A program made the position numbers and the translations under genes. From assembly GCF_024713945.1 (NCBI RefSeq), contig NC_134677.1:8392001-8456000 (forward strand): a DNA stretch of 64,000 nucleotides, written 5' to 3'. Below the pieces are notes generated by a model. That model ran no database searches, was not told the origin of the DNA, and saw nothing but the letters and a program-made list of their open reading frames with translations. The stretch's first letter is position 1, and every line of letters begins with the position of its first letter. Source of the DNA: Dermatophagoides farinae. Lineage: Eukaryota; Arthropoda; Arachnida; Sarcoptiformes; Pyroglyphidae. Below are positions 53,553 through 63,527 of the stretch, piece by piece.

Positions 53553-56052
53553 ATGGCCAAACGAAAGAAAAACACGGTTAAATATCGTTTTCAATCTGAT
53601 GATCATTGTGCTGATAATGAAACAAACGATACGAATGTCGAAGAAAGTGAAAAAGATTTGCTCATACCAACATCGTATGAAGAAGAATTTAGTAATAAAA
53701 GTGCAGCTAAAGAATCACGATTGAAACAGAATCGTATGACAGAAATTGAAGAAAATTATTTTGAAGATGAAGATCGTAATACTTATCTAAATATTCGTAA
53801 TGCTATTCTTCGAATCTGGCATAATAAACCATCGGTAAGTAGTGGAAAAGAATCGATCGAAAACTGAATTTTTTTTTCAATTCATCCAAAAGGTTGTTCT
53901 TACGGCTGAAATTATCAAAGCAAAAATTAAAATCAATGACAAAAAGAAATTACAATTGGCGGAGAAAATTTTCAGATTTTTAGAACGATATGGTTATGTA
54001 AATTTCGGTGTGTTTGAAAATACATTGCCCGATAAATGTGTAAACATAAAGAATCGTGAACGAACCGTAATTGTGATTGGTGCCGGTGCTTCAGGATTAG
54101 CTGCAGCCAGACAATTAATATATTTCGGTTTCAATGTAATCGTATTGGAAGCATCAAAACGTGTTGGTGGTCGATGTTATGCATTCTATAAGAATGAAAT
54201 ATTTTTCGATCCAGGCAATATTCTTGTGAACGGAATCAAAGGCAATCCAATACGTACGGTGATGAAACAATTGGGCTTGAATGCCAAACAATTGAAATCC
54301 AAACATAAATTATATATGGATGGTGAATTGGTCGATAAGAAAAAAGATCTTGTTATGCATAAGATATTTTTGATATTTCTTCGTACACTATATTTTCTGG
54401 CCATTGAAAATCAAATAACCGAATTCAATAATCAAACACTATCGCCGGAAAATATTTTCGATGTTTTCATCTATTTTCTTGAAACGGCTGCAACGACAAA
54501 AGCGAAAGAAAATTGCCAAAAAATGTTACAATTGGAAGAAAATCTTGGCGAAAATTTAATACCATTAGTACAAGAATTTGAATTCTTTTTTCGAAATATT
54601 CAATTTTTTCGTTCATTTAAATTTATAAAAACCACCATACAGCCTCGTCTTGATGATCAAACTAATCGCCAAGATAATACCGATGATGATGATGATGATG
54701 ATTTTGATCGAACCATTGTTTTCGATCATACCATATTGAATGATGGAAAATTGAATAATCAATGTAGTTTTGCATCCATATTGAAAAGTCATATGGCCTT
54801 CCTGGAATGTATCATTTTTAATGATATACATAAAAAAATATCGTTGAAAAAAAATGAAGTTCTCAATGCTGATAAATTCAAAGGTTGTAGTGAATTTTTT
54901 TCCCTAGAAGATATGCGAATATTTGAATGGTATTTTGGTACGTTGGAATTTTTTCTCGGTGCTCCTCTATCGGATTATTCATTGCGAAAATTTGCCGAAG
55001 ATGATTTTGATCATTCAAATGAACAATATGTTATTCCTGATGGTTATATGAATTTTATGCAAGCTATGTATTCACAAGGATGTTCAATGAAAATTTGGAA
55101 ACGAATGCGAGCGGAAAAAATTGTCATCAAATCAAAAGGTGTTGAAGTATTAGCCATCAAACAGAATGAAGGTTCAGAAATGATGAGAATGACATTCAAA
55201 GGTGATGCAGTTATCTGTACATTGCCATTGGGTGTATTGAAAAAAGCCATCCAAGATCAAAAAGATGCGAAATTCACCAATAACATTATTTTTGATCCAC
55301 CATTGCCACAACGAAAAAGACAAGCTATTGAAAATTTGGGCATCGGTACTGTGAATAAAGTTATTCTTGGATTTGATGATGATTTTTGGCACTGTAAAGA
55401 TCAATTTCTTGGCAATGTTGCCATGTCACGTGAATGTAGAGGTGAATTTCTAATGAGTTTTTTCAATAGTCCAACTAAAAATAATAATGAAATTGAAATC
55501 AAAACAACAACAACAGCAACAACAACATCGTCATCGTCATCATCATTAGATATTAATAAATCGAATAAAGGGAAAAAATCCATTCAAATGAAACAAAAAC
55601 CAAAACAAATGTATTCAGTGACATCTGTATTATGTGGACAAAGTGTTGAAACAATTAGCCATATGAATCATTTATTGAATGATAATGATAATGATGAAAC
55701 TACCGCCACCACAACCACCAATAATGAAGATGTAATAATTGTAAGTAAATGTTATAGTGGCCTGAAAGAAATATTTGAAAATATACCACAATATACCAGA
55801 GCATTGGTTACACATTGGGAACGTGAACCATTTTATTTGGGAACACATTCCTATCAATCGATACGATCACATACGAATGATTATGATATTATTGCCGAAC
55901 CAGTTTTGGCTCCATTCAATCATATTCCACGATTATTTTTTGCTGGTGAACATACTAGCCTTGAATATCCAGCCACTGTACATGGTGCATTTTTATCCGG
56001 TTTACGTGCAGCAACTGAAGTGGCCAATTGTTTTGATCCATTGATGTTTTAA
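53553..56052 (+). CDS. LSD1-family flavin-dependent lysine demethylase (SWIRM plus amine oxidase)
   Basis: A nuclear flavoenzyme that in this family oxidatively removes methyl groups from histone H3K4. Exons 53553-53834 and 53893-56052 (58-bp intron) give 813 aa. Domains: acidic N-terminal tail, SWIRM (about 80-140, with IRNAILRIW and FLERYGYVNFGVF), FAD Rossmann motif GAGASG (157-162), RVGGRCYAF, a helical insertion at the tower position (about 300-420), CTLPLGVLKKA, catalytic-type lysine K583 in GIGTVNKVIL (equivalent to LSD1 K661), and FAGEHTSLEYPATVHGAFLSG near the end. Differences from canonical LSD1: a weakly similar tower with an Asp run, a roughly 100-residue Thr/Ser/Lys/Asn insertion in the second oxidase half, and EPFYLGTHSY where LSD1 has DPWARGSYSY. 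It may be a fast-evolving KDM1A orthologue or a paralogue. Confidence 0.9.
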
Positions 56053-56134
56053 ATGAAAACATTTTTTTTTGTATTTATTTTGTCAAATTAAATCAAAGAA
56101 GAAAAGTGAAACAATTTAAAACATGTCATCATCA
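56053..56134. other. 82-bp tail-to-tail gap with opposing poly(A) signals
   Basis: ATTAAA at 56087-56092 serves the LSD1-like gene (+) and AATAAA at 56074-56079 (TTTATT on +) serves the IGFBP7-like gene (-). Each signal lies beyond the other, so the two mRNAs probably overlap by a few tens of bases at their 3' ends. The overlap is inference. Confidence 0.5.
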
Positions 56135-57077
56135 TCATTCTTCGATAATATCAAATCTTTTCTGAAAATTTCCAATCGTCAAATAAGCGCCTGCTTTATC
56201 TTCGCCTTCGGTATTGATAGCTACACAGATATAATTGCCGGAATCTTCACGTTGTGCATCCATAATTTGTAGCCAACTAATATTTGCATAATCAGTACTT
56301 TGATTCGTAAGAATTTCATAATGTGCCTCATCCATCAATAGTATTGGTATCTCTATACCACCATCACGTTCCAATCGCCATTCAATTGTGGGTAATGGCC
56401 ATCCAGTTGCTTCACATGAAAAACTGACTGAACTGCCCGTATTATTAGTCGTATCTTCTGGTGGTGAAATTATTTGTGGTCCTATTTTAAAATGATTTTG
56501 ATCAACAATTCAATACTATACACATAAAACTATCAAAAATCATACTTGATTTACATGGTTGATTATCCACTTCAAACAATTTGTTTCGATTCTTGTATCG
56601 TGCTTCAGTAAATTGGCATTGATTTTCATATGTTACACCATCACTACCACAAATTGGTTCATTCAATTGTACAATAACAGATTGCTTCTGGTTTATCGGT
56701 CGATTCTAAATCTGTACGAATACGACATTCAAGATCATCACCACATTTTGAATATCTTGGATAATCATCAGGTAATTGATCTTTAAATTTTTCTTCATAA
56801 CATCTTTCACCTTCACGTTGTGCGCAGCCAAAACAACAATCACAATGATCCTTAATGTAAAAAAATTTTATGTTCATACGAAATTCATACTTTTCTCATG
56901 GCAATTTACCTTTACTAAACCAGCAAGACATTCGTTATTCGGTACAGGACAGCCATTTGGATCACATTCATCTGGACATATTTCGAAAGAATTTTCCACC
57001 GAAATTTCCGTTGTAATCTCTTTTGCAGTTACGAATAATGCAACAATTAAAGGCAATAACAAATTCAAGATATTCAT
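56135..57077 (-). CDS. IGFBP7-like secreted protein (IGFBP, Kazal and Ig domains)
   Basis: A secreted protein of the IGFBP-related family (IGFBP7/KAZALD1 architecture); such proteins bind insulin/IGF-like ligands or matrix in animals. Exons 57077-56910, 56850-56546 and 56481-56135, about 272 aa after correcting one frame break. Signal peptide MNILNLLLPLIVALFVTA; Cys-rich IGFBP domain (CPDECDPNGCPV, HCDCCFGCAQREGERC, CGDDLECR); Kazal domain (PICGSDGVTYENQC); C-terminal Ig domain (VSFSCEATGWPLPTIEWR, DSGNYICVA). After KPEAICYC the frame needs one base dropped near 56670 to continue into the Kazal domain; read literally, the protein stops at CYCTIE. There is no homopolymer there. It converges on the LSD1-like gene. 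Confidence 0.85.
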
Positions 57078-57962
57078 ATTGAAAATGAATCAATTTATCA
57101 ATTGAAATCAAAAGCAAGTAATGAAGCTAGTTTGATTCGATTCAAACGACTAGTATACTATAGTGTAGTGGCCATAAACTCATGCGGAAAACTTTGATCT
57201 CATTATGCAGATTTGTTGGTGTGTATATGGTTATGCGTTGTGTGATATAAATATCCCACAACATTGGATATAAAAGAAGAAGCCTTCAATGTTAATATAA
57301 ACATCAATCTCGATGGGTGTGTTCAGAATGTTTTAATCATTTTTGTTTTTTTGTTTATCTTATAACCACAGCATCAAATCAACAAATCTCAATCATATCA
57401 AATCAAATCGACCGAAACATATAGAGATTCTGTTATTGTTGTTGTCTATCTTGTGAACATGAAATGGAAAATTATCATCTTCTGAATGATGATCAATTAT
57501 CCTATTGCTAAATAAATATGAAACATCGATTTTTTTTTTGAAAAAAAGGAATTTCACCATAATCAATCAAAAATATTAGATAGATAGAACCAATGAAATG
57601 ATTGATTGAATTTCCAATGAAAACATGCACCGACAATTAATCGTTCAATCATCATGATCATATATATACAAAATGAATGAAGCAAAGGAATGTTTTACTA
57701 TCATTTTCATTATAATTTGATCAAATGACCGAAAAAAAGGTCAACATTCTGTTTATGTATGTGTGTATTGTGGTGGTAGATGTTTTGCCTACGGCAAGTA
57801 AAAAAAAGTTGTTTATCACCAACATTAACAATATTCGTTAAGATAATGGATGCTTCTGACAAAAAAAACAACAAACAATAATGCTGAAGGGTATATAAAG
57901 GGCTGTTGAAATAATACTGTAACCGGATTATTCTTCATCGACTTTTATCGTTGAGAAAAAAA
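57078..57962. promoter_or_regulatory. Divergent upstream region with two + strand TATA boxes
   Basis: 885 bp between the divergent IGFBP7-like (-) and small secreted (+) genes. TATAAAAG at 57269-57276 and TATATAAAG at 57892-57900 both face the + strand. An ACTATAGT palindrome lies at 57157-57164, about 80 bp upstream of the IGFBP7-like ATG. No further coding exon recognised. Confidence 0.5.
57892..57900 (+). promoter_or_regulatory. TATA box of the small secreted-protein gene
   Basis: TATATAAAG lies 71 bp before the ATG at 57963. A TCATC initiator-like sequence is at about 57935. This would give a short 5' leader of roughly 25-45 nt. Confidence 0.6.
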
Positions 57963-58434
57963 ATGGAACATTCAACATTTTACAAGGTAAATTTATTAAT
58001 TTTTTGTCTTGTTCAAAAATACAAATTTTTTTTCTCTTCTGTAGATCACCATATTCATGATGATAAGCCTGTGGACAATTGTTGATTCATGGCCCATCGT
58101 ACCATATAGATATGAGAATAAATATCCAGAGAAACCATATCCAGAAATGATTTACAATTCCTATACTGACCATTACCGGAATCGATATTATCAGCCAAAT
58201 TCGAATCATCATCAAACATCAGAGGAAATGATGAATAAACGAAAATTTCGTGAACAAGAATATGAAATACTTGATCAAGCTGATTATGGCGAAAGTGAAC
58301 TTATTAATCATTCTATTGAAAAAGAAAATCTAAAAGATTGGTTTGAACCAGAAGCTGAATTGATTGATTCGAGTAAAGTTTCAAAAGATTTAAGAAATGT
58401 CAGATTTCTGAGATTAATCAATAAAGATGATTGA
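57963..58434 (+). CDS. Small secreted protein of unknown family
   Basis: Exons 57963-57986 (24 nt, MEHSTFYK) and 58045-58434, phase 0, 137 aa. The joined N-terminus (ITIFMMISLWTIVDS after a Lys) looks like a signal peptide cut before WPIVPY. The mature part is hydrophilic, rich in Tyr, Asn, Glu, Pro and Arg (YENKYPEKPYPEM, HYRNRYYQPN), has no Cys, and carries dibasic KR/RK sites (MMNKRKFREQEY) that a prohormone convertase could use. The TATA box, short leader, signal peptide and 58-bp intron just after the first codons support a real, possibly strongly expressed gene. I recognise no family. A cuticle or secretory protein or a peptide precursor are possibilities only. It converges on the orphan receptor gene. 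Confidence 0.7.
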
Positions 58435-58529
58435 ATTTTTAATGTTAATTTATTTGTTGATTTTTATTATTTATAAAACAAATTTCATAATACACAGAAT
58501 AATTTTTTTTTTTGGGGGGTGCGTTAATT

Positions 58530-59558
58530 TTATATGACCATTTTCCGTCTCAATGATGATTCTTGTAATAAATGACGATTAGATCGTAAAGAGAATAATC
58601 CAAAATGTTGTGAAAATGGTAAAAATATGGCGAAAAATAGTAGAATAATCTGTTGTCCAAGATCCATTGTCAATGAACGAATTTCTGGTTCAAATTGGCT
58701 AGAAGATTCGTCATCGTGATTATGGATTTGTTGAAATGTTTTTCCATAATGAATCAATGCCGATAATGTTAACAGTGGTCGAAATAAAAGTAGCCATATG
58801 AAATTACTATATTGACATATGAATACAATTGTATCGAATCGACAATCACAATTTACATTGATCAAATGATTAGTATTGGTAAATGTTTTGGAAAAACGTT
58901 TGGCACCTATACAAATAATGTATAGCGATGTTAATGGAACAATAATGGTAACATAATGCCAAGACATTTGTCTAATGTTCCATGAATCAAGTTTATCAAT
59001 ACATAACAATATTCCATGTTCTTCTTCATCATCGTCATCATCATTCATCATCATCATCATCATGGAATGATTACGACGACGATCAATAAAATAATATTCA
59101 TATTGATGAATCGATGTTAATTGGGTGAGTAACAGATAAATTGTTTGTGGCAGAATCCAAATGAGAAATATAAACATACAAATTATATTGGCTCGTTTCG
59201 CAATGAATGTTTCATATATTTTTTGAAAACAAAACGAAACAAATAAAAATGTCGAGATCATCAATGGTGCCGTTTGCTGTATCATACAATGCCATTCAAT
59301 ATTGATCATGGGCCATATTGTTTTATAGAAAAATGATGAAAATAAATATGGTATCCATATCGATATGAATACATTGACTAGCAATAGATTGAGCACAAAA
59401 TTTGTTAAATGTATACATGATCGATAATGGTGACCATTATTGTCATAACGAAACAGTAGATGAAATAAAGTGAAAAAATTCAATATGAATACTATTGATA
59501 GGAATGAGATGCGAAAAAATGGTCCCAAATCTTCTGATGAATTCATTATCATCATCAT
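58530..59558 (-). CDS. Intronless orphan seven-helix receptor, divergent class A-like
   Basis: A single-exon frame of 342 aa with TAA three codons upstream of the first ATG. Seven hydrophobic segments: about 13-36, 49-74, 91-113, 124-146, 199-219, 241-267 and 299-320. Class A-like details: NSS glycosylation site near the N-terminus, Cys91 at the start of TM3 and Cys186 in extracellular loop 2 as a likely disulphide, Trp134 and Pro137 in TM4 (FLIWILP), Pro208 in TM5, and basic AKR after TM5. There is no DRY (the position reads FQKIYET) and no NPxxY. Extracellular loop 2 contains a Met/Asp/Glu run. The ligand is unknown; a lineage-specific peptide or chemosensory receptor is possible. Expression is not shown. 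Confidence 0.7.
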   Translation of the reverse strand: MMMIMNSSEDLGPFFRISFLSIVFILNFFTLFHLLFRYDNNGHHYRSCIHLTNFVLNLLLVNVFISIWIPYLFSSFFYKTIWPMINIEWHCMIQQTAPLMISTFLFVSFCFQKIYETFIAKRANIICMFIFLIWILPQTIYLLLTQLTSIHQYEYYFIDRRRNHSMMMMMMNDDDDDEEEHGILLCIDKLDSWNIRQMSWHYVTIIVPLTSLYIICIGAKRFSKTFTNTNHLINVNCDCRFDTIVFICQYSNFIWLLLFRPLLTLSALIHYGKTFQQIHNHDDESSSQFEPEIRSLTMDLGQQIILLFFAIFLPFSQHFGLFSLRSNRHLLQESSLRRKMVI

Positions 59559-60202
59559 TATTAATTACATTTTTTCGTTGAAATTTTCAAATTTGATTTC
59601 GTGCAGTTGTTATTCGACAGCATTCGAATTCGATATCTGAATTATTTTTTTTTTTACATCCATTCATACATGTGTTTTTGAATGAAAGATTTTTCGATGA
59701 AAAAAAAAATGAGAGAGAAACCAAATCCAACCTGTTTCGAATTTCGATCTTTGTTTTTGTTTTTCATTTTGTTTTGTTTGAAATGTAGGTCAGATTTTGT
59801 TTTCCATTCACCATGCCATCATTGTGGTGGTTTATAGATATCAAAAAAAAAAAAAATCATTTCTCTGTTGATTTCTATTTTTAGAGTTTACCATTAATGT
59901 TGATATTTAAAATTAAACTGATTGAGAGAAAGAGAGAGAGAGAATACCAGTTCGATAACCAGATAATGATCATCAATTGATGTTATGTTTATCCTGTTTA
60001 TTTGGCTAAAAAAAAATACAAATGTGTTGATATAAATAGAATTTGAAATTTTTTTTTCAATTTGAAATTGTCTCCAATTTTTAATCAATAAATCGATAAT
60101 AAAATAAATATATATAAAAGCCAATTTTTTTTTGACAAAGAAAAAAAAGTTGCACAAGGTTAAAGGTTGTTTATGGTCATATATATCACAGAAAAAAAAT
60201 TG
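59559..60202. other. Intergenic region, orphan receptor to GalNAc-transferase
   Basis: 644 bp between two minus-strand genes. It contains T/A homopolymers and a short GA/CT run near 59924-59943. It should hold the receptor promoter and the transferase 3' end. No coding sequence recognised. Confidence 0.6.
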
Positions 60203-62169
60203 TTATAATTGAATGTCCGTGTATTTTTGAAACCACCATATTTGATATAGATCATCTTTGTTGCATTCAACAACGCGAATATTATCAGAACTTTTTAACG
60301 TTTCTGTTGTTAAACAAAGATTAAAATGTTCATTACGAATTTGTCCACCTTTAGTGTGGATCCATGTTTGCATTTTTTTATGTATAAAATGTTTTCTTTT
60401 TCTATTAGTATTAAAATTTTTACTTGGACATTTTGCAAGTAAAACACGATGTGTTGCATATTCATCAATGGTTAAACATCCTTCTTCTCTACGTATATAA
60501 CCCGTTTTCATGAAACTAAACATTTGATTTGTCCATTCATCCAACGGTACATCCATACATTCATAGACACCTAAATCGATGAAAATTAATTAGCCACATT
60601 GAATTGAAAATCATTGATCATTAAACATTACCTAATTCATGTTTTTCTTCTTCTACTTTATTCAGATTATCCATACATAAATTTGTGATTGGATTACGAA
60701 CAGTTCCATATGCGATGACATCTTGATCATAGATATATTTCTTTTCCGTGTAAACATTTTCCAAATACCAACGAAATGATTTGCAATTCAATTTGTTTCT
60801 TAATTCAATTCTAGATGAAACATCTATTTGATTGATTTTTGATTTAAGATCTTTACGATGAACAAAAAAATATCGTACATATTCATCCATCCAAACCAAT
60901 GCTGTACGTAATGTATTCATTCCATGGCTATCTTTACCCAAAAATGAATATGGATGATAATCACGAAATATATGGCCAACATGGCTACACGGATGAATGT
61001 AAAGTTTTCCACCACATTGCCATAGACGAAATGATAATTCAAGATTTTCACCACCCCATATTTCCATCTGTTCATCATAGGCACCGATTTGGAAAAAATA
61101 TTCCCGATTTATAGCAAATAATCCACCAGCCATTGTAGGAGTTTTAACTACTTTTGTTGGATTATTTTTCAAACTTTTTTCGTCAGTATCGATCCAGATA
61201 AAATGACCAGACCAGATGAATCCACCAACTTGAAAATAATAACGATTTCCAGCCAAATATTCAAGATCTTGATCCGAAATGATATCAATCACTGGACATA
61301 CAACATTGGTTCGATCTTCTTTGATCACTTTCATCAATGGTTCTAGCCAACCATCGGTGGCTTCACAATGAGAATCCAAAAAAAGAAGTACATCACCTTT
61401 TGCTTGTCGTGCTCCTAAGAATATTGAGAGTTAATTTTTTCAAACAAATTGATAATTCATTCAAATAAATATCATCACATACCAACAAGTCGAGCACGAA
61501 TTAAACCTTCACGCTTTGGCAACCGGATTATTTTGACTAAAGTACCAAAATGATGGTCAACATACTCCTGTAATGGTTCGGACAGTTCAAATTTATCACT
61601 GAAATCATCGACAAGAATGATTTCTTTAAGTAAAATTTTCGGTGTTCGATTAACCACTGACCAAACGGTACGAATCAATGCAGACCAAATTTCATTTGTA
61701 AATATTATTATTACAGATACATGGCCTAAATTATCAAGATCATAATTAATTTGAGCACATTCATAAGGCCTAGGATCAGGTAATGATCTGTTAGGACTAA
61801 AAAAGAATATTATGAATAAATTGAAATTAATGAAAATAAAATAAAAAATAAGCCAAACCTGAGACGATCACTTATGTAAACATTGAAAGCGGCCGATGGA
61901 AAGGATTTGGCAGATAATTTTTTTTCATCAGCATTCAACTCAACTGGTTGACCATTTTGTCCCCATGATTGAATCACTGGATTTAATTTTTCATATAAAT
62001 GTCCATATTTTAATGGTTTATTATTTCTCAGAAAATGAAATTCATCGGCGTTATACAATCTTTTCCAGATAGTGAAATAAAATATAATTAACAAAATTGC
62101 CGTAAGACGAAAAAGGAATGTTTTATTCTTATGTATTCTGGTGAATACGAATCGCCAAATTTTGGCCAT
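60203..62169 (-). CDS. Polypeptide N-acetylgalactosaminyltransferase (GT27)
   Basis: A Golgi type II membrane enzyme that transfers GalNAc from UDP-GalNAc to Ser/Thr, the first step of mucin-type O-glycosylation. Exons 62169-61859, 61796-61483, 61414-60632 and 60570-60203 give 591 aa, the normal family length. Visible: short cytosolic tail, signal anchor near residues 19-36 (FLFRLTAILLIIFYFTIW), stem, SPNRSLPDPRPYEC, catalytic start VSVIIIFTNE and TVWSVVNRTP, metal-binding D222-S-H224 in FLDSHCEATDGW, TPTMAGGLFAI, the IWGGENLELSFRLWQCGG acceptor motif, HVGHIFRDYHPYSF, and a C-terminal ricin-type lectin domain with Cys at MDNLN and CLTTETL. The subfamily cannot be assigned by eye. Head-to-head with MED27. 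Confidence 0.95.
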
Positions 62170-62480
62170 TTTATCTAATGTTATTGAGCATCATTACAAA
62201 AAAAAAATTCATATTTACAACAAAATAAAATAAATGTGAAAAATATTCAGGTGAACTGATGAACTTTACAAAACAAAACAAAAAAATTCCACACGTGTAA
62301 AAAAAGAATAGAATTTTCCAATTCTAATCGCAATAACGCCATCTTGTATCGTAATTCAAGAATCATTTCAATCATCAGCATGTCAAATCTGTTTTTTGTT
62401 GTCAATTTTGGGTGACAAATTTTTTTTTTTTTTTTGATTCATTTACGGATTAATTTTATGCAAAAAAAAATAGTTCAACA
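62170..62480. promoter_or_regulatory. Bidirectional promoter region, GalNAc-transferase and MED27
   Basis: 311 bp separate the divergent start codons. There is no clear TATA box. The sequence near 62330-62350 (CGCCATCTTG) resembles a YY1-type element, common in TATA-less animal promoters; that match is by eye only. Confidence 0.45.
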
Positions 62481-63527
62481 ATGGAGAATCTTAATACAAT
62501 CAATTCTGCTTTGAAAAAAGTTAGTCTGGTTCGTTCGGCAACTCTTGATACGTTAAAATTTATGGCCAACACATATCAATCATCAAGAGAAGTGGAAATT
62601 GAAATGGATCCGAATAAAAGCGATAATTATATGGGTGAATTATCATCATTATCGAATGTTTTGGAAACCAGAGTTCGTGAATTGGAAACTGCTTGTACGT
62701 TGTTATATCCAACGCTCAATTCAATCAATTTAGCCAACACAGAAATGATTGCTCAAGATCCTAATTATGAAAAGACAACCTGGTATCCCGATATGGTCAT
62801 ATCATATCGATGGTTGAGCAACACTCAAGAATATTCAACATTGGCATTTCAGGCATTGCAAACAAAATTTAGTAAACGAAATTCTCGTTATAGACAACGA
62901 ACATCGAATCGTGCTAATTATAATCATAATTTAAGTAATCATCAAATCGATTCATTCATTGCACAATTACAACGATCTGTTGATGCGATGTCCATCGAAG
63001 TAGTTCGACCATTTGGTGTATTCACTGTTCTTAAAATTGTTTTAGATCGAACTTTAAGAGCTATCATTGTGTTGCGAGGATTGGTCATCGAATGGGTATT
63101 GGTGAAAAGTTTTGAAGAAAATTTCGATAAATTAACATCGAATAATTTGGCTAAAATATCCGAACGAAATCCATATGCTACGAATTTCATTGATCTATTA
63201 CAAGACGATACGATGGATATTTGGAAACCATCACGATATAAAGTGTTTCGTACAATCACTGACCATTGTAATGCTGCCATTTTACATTTTTATGCTCCTT
63301 TTCAAATGGAAAGTGCGATCAAAGTTTTTATGGTAAGATATCAATCATTGATTTTTAATTTTGGATTTAATTTTGTCTTTTCGATCATTTAGCTATGGTT
63401 ACGAAGTTATTCAACACTATTTTCAGCTGTATGTCGTAAATGTGATTCACGATTATTGAATGATATGCCACCAACATGGCGTGATTTTCGTACCAATGAA
63501 CCATATCATTTTGAATGTAGACCATAA
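62481..63527 (+). CDS. MED27: Mediator complex subunit 27
   Basis: A tail-module subunit of Mediator, which links transcription factors to RNA polymerase II. Exons 62481-63332 and 63393-63527, separated by a 60-bp phase-0 intron, give 328 aa (human 311). The N-terminus is helical (LNTINSALKKVSLVRSA). The C-terminus is diagnostic: LWLRSYSTLFSAVCRKCDSR, then LLNDMPPTWRDFRTNEPYHF, with Cys-x-x-Cys and a final EC as in the Med3/Med27 zinc-ribbon-like end. ATTAAA at 63650-63655 precedes an A-rich tract and probably ends the transcript. Confidence 0.95.
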
